From the NCBI RefSeq assembly GCF_017086405.1, contig NZ_CP070973.1, positions 2,726,739-2,790,738 on the forward strand: a stretch of 64,000 bases of DNA, written 5' to 3'. Shown here piece after piece: positions 10,096 to 18,941 of this stretch (positions within the stretch are counted from its first letter, which is position 1; each line of letters starts with the position of its first letter). A program made the position numbers and the translations under genes. The stretch is from Mycobacterium gordonae (lineage in GTDB: Bacteria; Actinomycetota; Actinomycetes; Mycobacteriales; Mycobacteriaceae). The notes beneath the pieces are model-generated. The model was given only the letters and a program-made list of their open reading frames with translations. It was not told the DNA's origin and ran no database searches.

Positions 10096-10722
10096 TCAGT
10101 CGTCGGCGCGCCGTAACCGATGCTTGGCCGCGTCCTCGGCTCGCCCATCTCGCTCTACGCAATCTGGCTGCTGTCGCTCGTGCCGGTCGTCGAGGCCTGG
10201 CATCAAGGTGGTCTCATGGTGCCCATCTCTGACAGCCGGGATGATCTGCGTCTTCTCCATGTCAACGGGTGGGGCTACTTCTCGGGTGGCAGGCGGAACC
10301 TGCGTGCTGTCGTGGTCGGCGGTGCCGTCAACCCCCGGGGGTGAAGACGCTGCGTTGGGAAGCGGGTGCTGGCTCATCTGCCGGAGTTGGCGCACCGTGG
10401 ACTCCACCCGGCGCACCGCACGATCGCGGGCTTCGTCGATCACCCGGGCCTCGGCTTCTCGCCGCGCCACGTACTCCATCCCGGCGCGGCCAACGGCGTG
10501 CAGAGCGTCGTTTGCAGAGCCTGCGATTCGCTGAAGGTCAACCTTGAGACACTCCGCAAGCGTCGCCGTCTCCGAGCTGGCGGGCGAGAACTCCTCAGGA
10601 CACAAACCGCCAATCACCCATGGCGTGCAATCGATCGGGGCGCTGAAGGTGGGAATCGACAGCGATTCCTGGGTCGCCCTGCGCAGGCGCTGACGCGCCG
10701 AAATCCGATCCAGAATCCCCAC
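10096..10722 (-). CDS. Hypothetical island protein
   Basis: The 208-residue frame begins with GTG 10722 (MGILDRISARQRL). It has a helical middle part rich in Ala, Glu and Arg (about residues 55-115) and a low-complexity Pro/Thr/His-rich tail. The first half has the amino-acid mix of a genuine protein. No family is recognised and no clear ribosome binding site precedes the start. It is divergent from the type VII-type cassette, with 117 bases between the starts, so the two may share a promoter region. Confidence 0.45.
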   Translation of the reverse strand: MGILDRISARQRLRRATQESLSIPTFSAPIDCTPWVIGGLCPEEFSPASSETATLAECLKVDLQRIAGSANDALHAVGRAGMEYVARREAEARVIDEARDRAVRRVESTVRQLRQMSQHPLPNAASSPPGVDGTADHDSTQVPPATREVAPPVDMEKTQIIPAVRDGHHETTLMPGLDDRHERQQPDCVERDGRAEDAAKHRLRRADD

Positions 10723-10839
10723 AGGGGTAAGAGTACTGGCTGTTGCCCCGGGGCCCCGGCCAGCGCATTCGGGCGCTGACGTGCCAGCGTGGTCGGTAAG
10801 CTCGGGTCTTTACAAGGGCCTGACCTCGGAGGGGAAGCG

Positions 10840-11169
10840 GTGACCGATCCGGTACTACAGGCCGACCTGGACGCGCTAGGCCGGTTGAAGCCCCAGCTGC
10901 AAACGCTGGTCTGGCAAGTGACCCAAGGCCTGCCGCATGAGATCCCCGCTGCTGGCACGGTGGACGCGGGGGCGGTGCCGTCGCTGGCCGCCGCTCAGGA
11001 GATGTCGACACGAACACTGCCGACGATCAAAGCGGCGGTGGCCGGTCGGTTCTCCACGCTCGCCGACCTGATCGACCTGGCGCGCCAGGGATTTGTCGCC
11101 AACGAGGAACAGCTGCAGGCGGCGCTCACCCGCATGCCGACCTTGCAGCGACCATCAACCGGCCCATAA
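10840..11169 (+). CDS. EspC-like ESX secretion-associated protein
   Basis: GTG 10840 is preceded by GGAGGGGAAGC, giving 109 residues. The protein is helical with no Cys, and its size and pattern match the EspC/WXG100-like partners that pair with large type VII substrates. No WXG motif is visible, although QTLVWQVTQGL has a similar Trp position. The effector gene starts 16 bases downstream, so the two are almost certainly co-transcribed and may form the heterodimer recognised by an ESX system encoded elsewhere. Confidence 0.65.
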   Translation: MTDPVLQADLDALGRLKPQLQTLVWQVTQGLPHEIPAAGTVDAGAVPSLAAAQEMSTRTLPTIKAAVAGRFSTLADLIDLARQGFVANEEQLQAALTRMPTLQRPSTGP

Positions 11170-11185
11170 CAGCTGCGCCCTGTCG

Positions 11186-13189
11186 ATGCCGACCAAGTCG
11201 CAGATTTTGCACGCCGACCCACTCAGGGTTCTTGACCACGTCGACGGGTGGAAGACCACTGTCGACGTCTTGGAGCAGCACGCCGAAGAGTACCTGCACT
11301 GCGTGCAGCGTCCCGGTGGCTCGTTGTGGGATGGGCGAACCGCTGAAGCGGCTAGAGAGCGTGCCCGCCAGGACTTTCAGGCGGTGACACAGGTGCGCGA
11401 CGCCGTGGATGCCGCCGCCCGGCAGATCGCCAAGACGGTCAGCTCGACTCTGATGCCGCCGCTGACCAATGCCAAGCAGATCATCGAAAACGCCGACTCC
11501 CACGCCGGGGTCCACGTCAATGAGGACCTCTCGATCAGCTACACCCCGCCGGAAGGGACCAGCAAAGAGACAGCTGAGGCCAACGCAAAGACTGTCGCTG
11601 CAGCCGAGGCGGAATTGAAATCCGAGGCCGCCAAGTGGTGGGCCGCCGAACTCGCCGTGGCGCAACAGATCCGGGACGCTGAGGCCGAGGTGGGGAAAGC
11701 CCTTAACTTCGGCGCTGCGATTGCCGCTGTCGGACCCGCATTCGGCGCGCCTCCCGCGTCGCCAGTCACGCTGCTCAGCGGGCAGGCCGAGCCATCCGGG
11801 GGTCCCAAAACCTGGCAGGACCTTGTTCTGCCCAGCGCAGTGCCCAACTCGCCACCTTCGACGGTGCCGAACAATTCACCCGCCGGTGCACCGGGAGTTG
11901 CAGGTCGGCCAGGTAAACCTGAAGATCTGCTCGCGGCCATTGCTGACGCTAGACCAGGTGCCACCGCTAATGTCACCGACACCCTGGCCGGTGTGGTCAC
12001 CGGCAAGCCCACCGGCGTCAAACCCAGCGCCGGTTCCCCCTTAGATGTCATAGCAGTCGCCTCCAACCCCGCGGTCGTTGAGCAACAACAAGCCAAGGTC
12101 AGCGCCGCTCAGCAGGCGGTCGCGGCAGCGCAGGCCAAAGTCGACTCGGTCGCCAAAGCGCTCTATACCAGCGCTCCCGGCACCGGACCGCCACGCAGTG
12201 ATCTCGACGCGGCCAGCCGAGCCTTATTTGATGCCCGCCATAACCTCACCGAACAGACCGCCACTCTCGCAGGACTCAGCCAGGCCCGCGAAGCACTCGG
12301 TGGCCAATCAGTGCCGATTCCCGCACTCCCCGAACACGCTGACGTCCAAGCCTTCCCCGCCCAACCATCGGCGTTCGCGCAAACCAGCCGCGCCCTAAGC
12401 GAAGGCAGCTTCGGGCTTATCCCCGATGTCGCCAAAGACATTGACGTGTTTACCAATTGGGGCCATCACTCCGGAGCCGACCAAACCGGAGCCGTCCTCG
12501 ACGCCGCAGGCCTCATCCCCATCCCCGGTGCCAAATTCCTCGGGGAGGGTATCCACCTCGGAGTCGACGCCGCCACGGCTGCCCACCACGCCGACGACGC
12601 CGTCCACGCTTTCGATGATCTCGGGGGCGTCGGCCATCACACCCTTGACGCGCCATCCCCGCCACACTCTGATGCTGCTGTTGCCCATGCCCCGCCCGGA
12701 GACGGCCTGATTCACATAAGTGCTGAATCAGGCGGCACAGGCGCGTGGAATCCCGATCTCAACAACCCTCAGCCCAACACGCACTACACGGTCGACAACC
12801 GATTCAGTTACAACACAGACGACTTGCACCGATCCACTGACGCTAGCGGTTCGTTAGAGTTTGGCAGTCCAAGCGACCGCAACGCTTACCAGCAGGGTAT
12901 TGCAGGCGGCACTGACCGGCTTCCGGGCGACCACGGTGGCCATATTTTTGGAGCGCAATTCGGCGGACCCGGTGAAGCGATCAATATCACTGCCATGGAT
13001 GGTACGGTAAATAAAAGCAGTTACGCCGCTCTGGAAAACGAATGGAAATCGCTACTCAAACAGGGTCACAATGTTGATGTTGATGTGCAAATAGAATATC
13101 CAGATAATTCCATGCGGCCCAGCCGCTACGTTGTCAACACCATCGTCGATGGTAAACTGGTCGGAACCAGGTTCTTCGACAACTACTGA
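11186..13189 (+). CDS. Type VII secretion-type effector with C-terminal nuclease domain
   Basis: Starting at ATG 11186 the protein has 667 residues. The first ~200 residues are helical with a WDG turn in GGSLWDGRTAEAA, like WXG/ESX secretion heads. A Pro/Ala-rich middle linker follows (about 210-450). The last ~140 residues form a DNA/RNA non-specific endonuclease domain: a tract YNTDDLHRSTDASG, then DHGGHIFGAQFGG with the His-containing active-site motif, an Asn-rich NITAMDGTVNKSSY, and RPSRYVVNTIVDGK at the end. This is the layout of polymorphic toxins such as Bacillus YeeF. It should cut nucleic acid in rival cells. The next gene is a matching immunity protein. Confidence 0.8.
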   Translation: MPTKSQILHADPLRVLDHVDGWKTTVDVLEQHAEEYLHCVQRPGGSLWDGRTAEAARERARQDFQAVTQVRDAVDAAARQIAKTVSSTLMPPLTNAKQIIENADSHAGVHVNEDLSISYTPPEGTSKETAEANAKTVAAAEAELKSEAAKWWAAELAVAQQIRDAEAEVGKALNFGAAIAAVGPAFGAPPASPVTLLSGQAEPSGGPKTWQDLVLPSAVPNSPPSTVPNNSPAGAPGVAGRPGKPEDLLAAIADARPGATANVTDTLAGVVTGKPTGVKPSAGSPLDVIAVASNPAVVEQQQAKVSAAQQAVAAAQAKVDSVAKALYTSAPGTGPPRSDLDAASRALFDARHNLTEQTATLAGLSQAREALGGQSVPIPALPEHADVQAFPAQPSAFAQTSRALSEGSFGLIPDVAKDIDVFTNWGHHSGADQTGAVLDAAGLIPIPGAKFLGEGIHLGVDAATAAHHADDAVHAFDDLGGVGHHTLDAPSPPHSDAAVAHAPPGDGLIHISAESGGTGAWNPDLNNPQPNTHYTVDNRFSYNTDDLHRSTDASGSLEFGSPSDRNAYQQGIAGGTDRLPGDHGGHIFGAQFGGPGEAINITAMDGTVNKSSYAALENEWKSLLKQGHNVDVDVQIEYPDNSMRPSRYVVNTIVDGKLVGTRFFDNY

Positions 13190-13201
13190 GGGGCGCGGAC
13201 C

Positions 13202-13633
13202 GTGGCAGATGAACCCCCCTTTCTAGTTAAAGAGGGTCAGCTTGAGCAAGAAGCCGTTAAGTGGCTTTTTTACAACCTACCCGAGGGAGGCTGGCAATCG
13301 TGCTGGATGGAGTTCCGGCGCGCAGGGCCTCTGGCCGAGGCGGTCATCAGGTACACACTGAACGATGGAACTGTCGAGCCACTTGCTCCACCAGCCAAGT
13401 TGATCGACGCACTTCTAGACCTTCGCGAGTTTATGTCCACCTTGGGCAAGGGTGCATGGTTATCACTTCGCCTCGACTTAACCAACGAAGGAAAATACCA
13501 TTTCGAATATAATTACGATAAAAAGCCCCTTTGGCTTGCTCCAATAGACGAGGAAGCCTACATCATGGATCTGCAGAAATACCCACGACCACCGGAAGCT
13601 ATACCGGACTGGTACCCGTTCGCCGGAGCGTAG
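13202..13633 (+). CDS. YezG-like (DUF600) immunity protein
   Basis: This 143-residue acidic protein starts with GTG 13202, 12 bases after the toxin gene. Its pattern matches the YezG/DUF600 antitoxin family: a WLFYNLPEGGW start, LLDLREFMSTLGKGAW in the middle, then GKYHFEYNYDKKPLW and a C-terminal PRPPEAIPDWYPF. YezG is known to neutralise YeeF-type nuclease toxins in Bacillus, so family and position agree. It is read as the cognate immunity protein that protects the producer from the upstream nuclease. Confidence 0.8.
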   Translation: MADEPPFLVKEGQLEQEAVKWLFYNLPEGGWQSCWMEFRRAGPLAEAVIRYTLNDGTVEPLAPPAKLIDALLDLREFMSTLGKGAWLSLRLDLTNEGKYHFEYNYDKKPLWLAPIDEEAYIMDLQKYPRPPEAIPDWYPFAGA

Positions 13634-13672
13634 CGCAAAAACACACTCGCAGGTCATCTACACTCCGAAACT

Positions 13673-14239
13673 GTGACCCTTTCGCAAGTGCGGCCTATCT
13701 GGGCCGCCGACTTTTCATTGAATGCGATTTGGGTCGCTACCGGAGAGTCGCCAGAATGGATCGCCCGCCGCACCGACGCACTCTTGTCCACATTGGCGTC
13801 TGCGCTGTCGATACCTAGCTGGGAAACACCACAGCATCAAGAATGGCGGGGAACGCCAGAAGCGTTGGCGGACATCGTAAGAAGCCACGTCACAACTGGA
13901 ACATTCGGCGATCCGGAACCGGAGAGCGGCTATCTGTTCACGGTCTCAGGGAAAGGCCCTGCGGCTGCGCTTCATGTGCAAGTTTCAGCGGGATCGCGAT
14001 CACAGGGACGACGTGTTCCCCTTCACGCCATCGCCATTGATGTACGTGAGATAGCGCCCGGCGGGGTCACAGCGGAGATGGGTGACGCGCTCTGCGCCGC
14101 TGTTGCCGAGGCTTGGACGCCTGCCGCCCTGAGTTTGTCCGACCTGCTGGTGACCCGCACGGCCCGCCGTGGCGGATGGAAGATCCCCGTCGGCTACCGA
14201 ACGTGGGTCAACACAGAATTAGGAACGATAAGCCAGTGA
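13673..14239 (+). CDS. Imm52-like protein, 3' end replaced by an IS
   Basis: The frame from GTG 13673 gives 188 residues. It has a Trp-rich N-terminus (PIWAADFSLNAIWVATG), a central strand-rich region and a C-terminal ARRGGWKIPVGYRTW. The general layout suggests an Imm52-type immunity protein, but I hold this only weakly. The stop codon TGA 14237-14239 is the first three bases of the IS3 inverted repeat, so the native C-terminus was probably cut off by that insertion. It follows the toxin and YezG genes on the same strand and may be an extra (orphan) immunity gene of the locus. Confidence 0.55.
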   Translation: MTLSQVRPIWAADFSLNAIWVATGESPEWIARRTDALLSTLASALSIPSWETPQHQEWRGTPEALADIVRSHVTTGTFGDPEPESGYLFTVSGKGPAAALHVQVSAGSRSQGRRVPLHAIAIDVREIAPGGVTAEMGDALCAAVAEAWTPAALSLSDLLVTRTARRGGWKIPVGYRTWVNTELGTISQ

Positions 14240-14287
14240 CCCGTCCCGGCGAGTCCGGAGACTCCCGATCTTGGGAGGATCTGGGTT

Positions 14288-14611
14288 ATGGGACGTGTCA
14301 GCAAGTACCCCGACGAGCTGCGTGAGCGTGCCGTGCGCATGGTCGCCGAGGTGCGCCCGCAGTACCCGTCGCAGTGGGCGGCGATCACCGCTGTGGCGGG
14401 CATGCTGGGGATCGGGACACCAGAGACGTTGCGGACCTGGATCCGTCGCGCGGAAGTCGACACCGGCCAGCGGCCTGGTGTGACGACTCAGATGGCCGAG
14501 GAGAACAAGGCGCTGCGCAAGGAGATTGCGGAGCTGCGCCGGGCCAATGAGATCTTGAAAGCAGCGGCGATTTTCTTCGGGGCCGAGCTCGACCGGCCCG
14601 GGAAACGGTGA
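14288..14611 (+). CDS. IS3-family OrfA
   Basis: This 107-residue protein has an N-terminal helix-turn-helix (YPDELRERAVRMVAE, then TPETLRTWIRRAEVD) and a C-terminal leucine zipper (ENKALRKEIAELRRANEIL) ending in the family's AAIFFGAELDRP. It starts at ATG 14288 with GGAGG upstream. OrfB begins four bases before its stop, the arrangement used for programmed -1 frameshifting to make the OrfAB transposase. It is intact. Confidence 0.85.
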   Translation: MGRVSKYPDELRERAVRMVAEVRPQYPSQWAAITAVAGMLGIGTPETLRTWIRRAEVDTGQRPGVTTQMAEENKALRKEIAELRRANEILKAAAIFFGAELDRPGKR

Positions 14612-15276
14612 TCCGGTTCATCGCCGAACACAAGGACCACCAGGTGGCCGGCCCCGACGGCGGGGCCGGCCTGCGCTGGGGTGTCGAGCCCATGTGCGCT
14701 GTGCTGTCTGAGCACGGTGTGCCGATCAGTCCGTCGACCTACTACGAGTGGATCGTCAAGATCCCGACACGGCGGCAGGTCCGTGACGCCGAGTTGGTCG
14801 AGATAATCACCGCGGCAAGGGAAGACAAGAAGCGGGGTCGCTTTGTCCAGACGTTGGGGTCACGCAAGTTGTGGATCTGGCTACGCGGTCAGGGCCACGA
14901 TGTCGCCCGGTGCACGGTCGAGCGGATCATGGGCGAGAACGGTTGGGAGGGCGCGCGGTACGGGTCCAAGCACAAGACCACCATCGCTGACGACGCTCAT
15001 CGGCGATACCCGGATCTAGTGGACCGTCGCTTCTATGCCGCGGCGCCAAATCGGTTGTGGGTGGCCGACTTTACCTATGTGGCGACCTGGATGGGGTTCG
15101 TCTACGTCGCATTCGTCATCGACGCCTACAGCCGCCGGATTCTGGGCTGGCGAGCCGCCAGATCCATGACCACCGACCTGGTCCTCGACGCCATCGAGCA
15201 TGCGTTCTTCACTCGCGCTCAGGACGGCACCACCACCTTGCGCGGGTTGATTGCGCACAGCGATGCGGGCAGCCAG
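14608..15276 (+). pseudogene. IS3-family OrfB, truncated in the DDE domain
   Basis: The native protein reads from the HTH_21-like N-terminus (SPSTYYEWIVK) through the rve integrase core with the first catalytic Asp in RLWVADFTYVATW and the second in IAHSDAGSQ. It then changes abruptly to unrelated Arg/Ser-rich residues at 15277, although the frame stays open to 15417. The final catalytic Glu is missing, so the transposase cannot be active. Confidence 0.8.
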
Positions 15277-15277
15277 G

Positions 15278-15856
15278 ACTGCCCCTGTCGGAGTGAACGA
15301 TCGTCGCGACGGGTGACCGCAGCGCGACGGCATTGTCCAGGGCTGCCACCGCCAGCGAGGACTTCATCCGTGAGTCGATCGAGTAACCCACAATCCGGTT
15401 GGAGTACACGTCCTTGATCGCACAGAGGTAGAGCTTGCCCTCATCGGTCCGGTGTTCGGTGATGTCGGCCAGCCATACCTGGTTGACGGTGTGGGCGCTG
15501 AACTGACGCTGGACGAGGTCGTCATGGACCGGCGGGCCGGATCGGCGGTTCAGTCCACGTTTCTTGGCGAAGATGGACCAGATCCGCTCCTGGGAGCACA
15601 ACCGTGCGACACGGTTCTCCCCAGCAGTGATCCCGCGCTCGGGAAGTTCGTCGGCGATGAATCGGTAGCCGAAGGCGGGGTCATCGGCGTGGATGTCGCG
15701 GGCGGCGTTGATCAGGTGCGCATCGTCCCAATCACGCTGCGACAGGGGTGTTTTGCGCCATTTGTAGAACGCCTGGGTGGAGAATCCCAGGACCCGGCAG
15801 GTCACCGTGACGGGTATCCCGTCGGCGGCAAGGTCGAGGACCAGCGGGTACATCAT
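15278..15856 (-). pseudogene. Second IS3-family OrfB, truncated in the DDE domain
   Basis: The minus-strand protein starts MMYPLVLDLAADG and runs through FGYRFIADEL and NQVWLADITEHRTDEGKLY (first Asp) to TIVHSDRGS (second Asp). It then becomes nonsense at the junction, while the frame stays open to 15209. It belongs to a different IS3 lineage from the plus-strand copy. The truncation point is the same codon motif as in the facing copy, which suggests recombination or deletion at the short GGGCAG inverted match. Confidence 0.8.
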
Positions 15857-16149
15857 TTTGGGTTGGCGTCCCGCGACAGGTAACCGACCGCGCGGCGCAT
15901 CACCTCAGCTTCCTGCTCGAGGAGCTTGATTCGCTTGTGCGCTTCGCGCAACTGCGCGGCCACGTCGTCGGGGGCGGCCGGTGACGCGGGCCGGCCGAGG
16001 CCATCCTCACGGTCGGCGATCTTGAGCCAGCGATGCAGGCAGGCCTCCGAGATGCCGAAGTCTTTCGCGATCTGGCGCAACGGCGCCTCACCCTTGCGGG
16101 CCACGGCGATGACATCGGCTCGGAACTCGGCAGGAAACGGTTTCGGCAC
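15853..16149 (-). CDS. Second IS3-family OrfA
   Basis: The 98-residue protein has an N-terminal helix-turn-helix (FPAEFRADVIAVARKGE, then GISEACLHRWLKIAD) and a C-terminal coiled coil (KRIKLLEQEAEVMRRAVGYL). It is followed by its OrfB with a four-base overlap. It starts at ATG 16149 with GGAAGGAT a short way upstream. The gene is intact although its partner is truncated. Confidence 0.85.
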   Translation of the reverse strand: MPKPFPAEFRADVIAVARKGEAPLRQIAKDFGISEACLHRWLKIADREDGLGRPASPAAPDDVAAQLREAHKRIKLLEQEAEVMRRAVGYLSRDANPK

Positions 16150-16401
16150 GAGAATGATCCTTCCAGCAAGGACGAATCCTCACAGGTCAGGAGTCAACCA
16201 AACCGGGGTCAGTCCCCACCCCACCAAAGGCAGGGTGATCCACGAAATACAGTCTCCGGACTCGCCGGGACGGGTCAGACCGCCTCGCCCCACGGTGACA
16301 GAGCGGACACCGCATAGAGTTCCGTGAAGAAGCCCCCGGATGCCCCTGGCGGATATTCGCAGGAAACTTGTGGTGACCCGATCGCGCCATCGGATTCTTC
16401 G

Positions 16402-16605
16402 TCACGTCTTGTCCGCTCGCCCCTGCTGGGGCCACTCGGCAATGTGGAAGGGCGATTGGCCGGCGTTGACCACCTTCTCGCCAACAATCAAGACGGAGTC
16501 AGTTTTGGCCGCCTCGCTGCCAGCGAAGTCAGAACGTTCCACGCCAGCGAAACGCGCCCTCCAAGAAGGTGCCCCGGCGACTGCCAGAAGCGCGGCCAGG
16601 GTCAC
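16402..16605 (-). CDS. Putative small exported protein
   Basis: A 67-residue frame from GTG 16605 begins with a hydrophobic stretch (MTLAALLAVAGAPSW) that resembles a short signal peptide. It lies 39 bases after the stop of the gene disrupted by the IS21 element, with GGAGG about 13 bases before the start. No family is recognised. The region on either strand between the IS3 and IS21 elements shows nothing more convincing. Confidence 0.25.
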   Translation of the reverse strand: MTLAALLAVAGAPSWRARFAGVERSDFAGSEAAKTDSVLIVGEKVVNAGQSPFHIAEWPQQGRADKT

Positions 16606-16914
16606 GCAAGCATGTGTACCTCCCTGCCGGGAGTGCTGGGCAGACTACGGCATGCTCCAGTCGCTGTCTTCGACGGGCACAGCTTTCATGACGCTCCCGG
16701 TTACCGGAATCGGCCATTCGCCGATGCCATACGGAACGGCAACCATGTCTCCGAGAAACGCGCCCCCGGGGCCGGCGCCCGAACCGGTCAATGTAAACGT
16801 CGTGCCCCGCCAGACGAAGAGGTCTTTTCCCTCGTAGACGCCCGTGGCGACTGTTGACGACGGTCGAAAACTAGGCCACAGACGACGGTGAAAAGTAGGC
16901 CACGTGGTCGGTGG

Positions 16915-17703
16915 TTATTGTGCCGTGTTGTCGGCTCTGGCGGAGGGCAGGGTGTCGATTCCGGTGTCTTTGAGCCGGTAGCTGGAGCCTTTGAGGGTCA
17001 GGACGTCGGCGTGGTGGACGATGCGGTCGATCATCGCCGCGGCGACGACTTGATCTCCGAACACGTCGCCCCAGCGGGCGAAGGGCAGGTTCGAGGTCAG
17101 AATCAGCGAGGCGTGTTCGTAGCGGCTGGAGACCAGTTGGAAGAACAAGTTCGCGGCGTCCTGTTCGAAGGGGATGTATCCGACCTCGTCGACGACGAGA
17201 AGGCCGATGCGGCGCAACTTGGCCAACTCGACGGGCAGTCGCCCCGCGGTGTGGGCGGCCTTGAGGCGAGCGACCCAGTCCACCGCGGTGGCGAACGCGA
17301 TGCGATGCCCGGTCTGGGCGGCTTTGATGGCCAATCCGATGGCGAGGTGAGTCTTGCCGGTTCCCGGTGGGCCGAGCAGCACCACGTTGCGGGACCTGGC
17401 CAGGAACGCACCCGTGCCTAGGTGGGCGACCATGTCCCGGTTCAAGGCCGGTTGGTGATCGAAGTTGAAGTCTTCCAACGACTTGCGCGTCGGAAACCCC
17501 GCCGAGCGGATGCGGGTCGCCGCACCGGAGGCTTCCCGGGCCGCGACCTCCCGGGAAAGCACCGCCGCCAGATACTCCTCATGAGTCCAGTTGGCGTCAC
17601 GGGCTTGCTCGGCGAGCCGGGCGGCGGCGTCGCGGATGCGCGGCGCCTTAAGGGCCTGGGCGTAATGCAGGACGGATTTGATCGGATCCTCGGCCATGAT
17701 CAC
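16915..17703 (-). CDS. istB: IstB, IS21 helper ATPase
   Basis: This 262-residue AAA+ ATPase carries Walker A GPPGTGKTH, Walker B GLLVVDEVGYIPF and the sensor segment LILTSNLPFARW. IstB regulates target choice and activates the IstA transposase. It is translationally coupled to istA: the GTG start overlaps the istA stop. Length and motifs are complete. Confidence 0.9.
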   Translation of the reverse strand: MIMAEDPIKSVLHYAQALKAPRIRDAAARLAEQARDANWTHEEYLAAVLSREVAAREASGAATRIRSAGFPTRKSLEDFNFDHQPALNRDMVAHLGTGAFLARSRNVVLLGPPGTGKTHLAIGLAIKAAQTGHRIAFATAVDWVARLKAAHTAGRLPVELAKLRRIGLLVVDEVGYIPFEQDAANLFFQLVSSRYEHASLILTSNLPFARWGDVFGDQVVAAAMIDRIVHHADVLTLKGSSYRLKDTGIDTLPSARADNTAQ

Positions 17704-18941
17704 GCCACCTCCCCGTCGGAAGTGACTGTTGCCGTGGTGAAGTCGACACCGAACGCGCGGTCGTAGTCGGCCAGATCACGGACCAGGTAATCACCGACCA
17801 CCGGTGGTGGGCCGGTTTGGAACTGTCGACGCAATGCTGCGGCAGTCGCGACGTGGGTGGGATCGGTCAGCGTTTGTCGTACCGCCCAGCAGCGGTCATG
17901 AGCCGCCAGCTGGCGCCCCGCTCGGGTCACCACCACCTGATTCAAGGTGGTCCTCACCTCGACGAGCTGTCCGATCGCATGCGGGTCCACGGAGTAGTCG
18001 TTGCCGGCCACCCGCACGTAGTAGTCGCGCCCCAGCCGCACCGAGGTCACCGCCTCGGTGACCGGCGCCACGGGCGGCAACGCCAGCATCTGGGCTCGAT
18101 CGCCGTCGAGGAAGTCGACCGGACGACCATCGAGGACCCGCACCCGACGGGCGTTGGCGGTCGGAAGCCATTGGCCCAGTTGAGTGTTGAAGTCCGCTGG
18201 CGAAGTGAAGCTGCGCCCCGGCAGGAACGAGGTCTCCAAATAGCGGTTGGCTCGCTCCACGATCCCCTTGGATTCGGGGTCATAGGGTTTGAGTTGCACC
18301 AGCCGCGACCCGAGCGTGCCCATCAACGCGGTGACCGGATCGGTCAACCGACCGCGGCGTCCGATCCCGGCCTCGTTGTCCCACCACAACTCATGGGGTG
18401 CCGCGGTGAAGCTGCCCGAGAGTAGCTGCCACATCCCGGCCACCAGGTCCATCGTCTGACGCGAGGGCAGCATCATTGCGGCGATGAACCGGGAGAACGC
18501 CGCGACCATCACCAGCACCGGCAGCATCGCCTCCTGGCCGAACCCGACCGCGATCCTGGGTGCCGGGAACCACAGGTCGCACTGAACCGCTCGCCCCGGA
18601 GGATGGTCGAGGCGGTCAACCGGATCGGCGAGCAGGTGCTCCGGGCGGATCGCTCGGACCCGCTCGCGGAACCAGGAGATCGAACCCGTCCACCCGACCC
18701 GCTCGGCGAGCACCGTCGCCGGCATCTGCGGATAGGCCGACAGCAACGCCCGGATCCGCGGCTCCACCTCGCTGATCGCCGACGGCGCCGAAGCTCGCTC
18801 GTACTTCGGTGGACCATCGCCGGCCAGCGCCCCGGCCACCGTGTCACGCGCGATGCCGAGCTGGCGTGCAATGGCCCGCTGCGACAAACCCTCGCTGCGA
18901 TGAAGATGCCGGATCAACGCCCAGTCTTCCAAGGAGATCAC
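17700..18941 (-). CDS. istA: IstA, IS21 transposase
   Basis: From GTG 18941 the protein has 413 residues. It opens with an HTH (SEGLSQRAIARQLGIARDTV), followed by the DDE core (AVQCDLWFPAPRI with the first Asp, LWWDNEAGI with the second, ESKGIVERANRYLETSF with the Glu) and a C-terminal beta-barrel that contains GNDYSVDPHAIG. An upstream TTG at 18974 would add residues overlapping the terminal repeat and is less likely. Confidence 0.9.
   Translation of the reverse strand: MISLEDWALIRHLHRSEGLSQRAIARQLGIARDTVAGALAGDGPPKYERASAPSAISEVEPRIRALLSAYPQMPATVLAERVGWTGSISWFRERVRAIRPEHLLADPVDRLDHPPGRAVQCDLWFPAPRIAVGFGQEAMLPVLVMVAAFSRFIAAMMLPSRQTMDLVAGMWQLLSGSFTAAPHELWWDNEAGIGRRGRLTDPVTALMGTLGSRLVQLKPYDPESKGIVERANRYLETSFLPGRSFTSPADFNTQLGQWLPTANARRVRVLDGRPVDFLDGDRAQMLALPPVAPVTEAVTSVRLGRDYYVRVAGNDYSVDPHAIGQLVEVRTTLNQVVVTRAGRQLAAHDRCWAVRQTLTDPTHVATAAALRRQFQTGPPPVVGDYLVRDLADYDRAFGVDFTTATVTSDGEVA

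Larger units (their letters stand above)
14237..16277. mobile_element. Chimeric IS3-family element with perfect 27-bp inverted repeats
   Basis: The outer ends TGACCCGTCCCGGCGAGTCC... (14237-14263) and its exact reverse complement (16251-16277) bound a 2041-bp segment. The left two-thirds of one IS3 element (plus strand) meets two-thirds of a second, different IS3 element (minus strand). They join head to head at 15276/15278, both inside the DDE-domain HSD[A/R]GS motif. Bases 16150-16250 hold a second end-like sequence near 16190-16220, so the second element probably inserted into the first and a deletion followed. No target duplication is seen at the outer ends. Confidence 0.7.

Noticed and set aside
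16324..16857. Two overlapping plus-strand frames between the IS3 and IS21 elements
   Set aside because: The minus strand carries a gene that can be rebuilt across the IS21; the plus frames have no family pattern.
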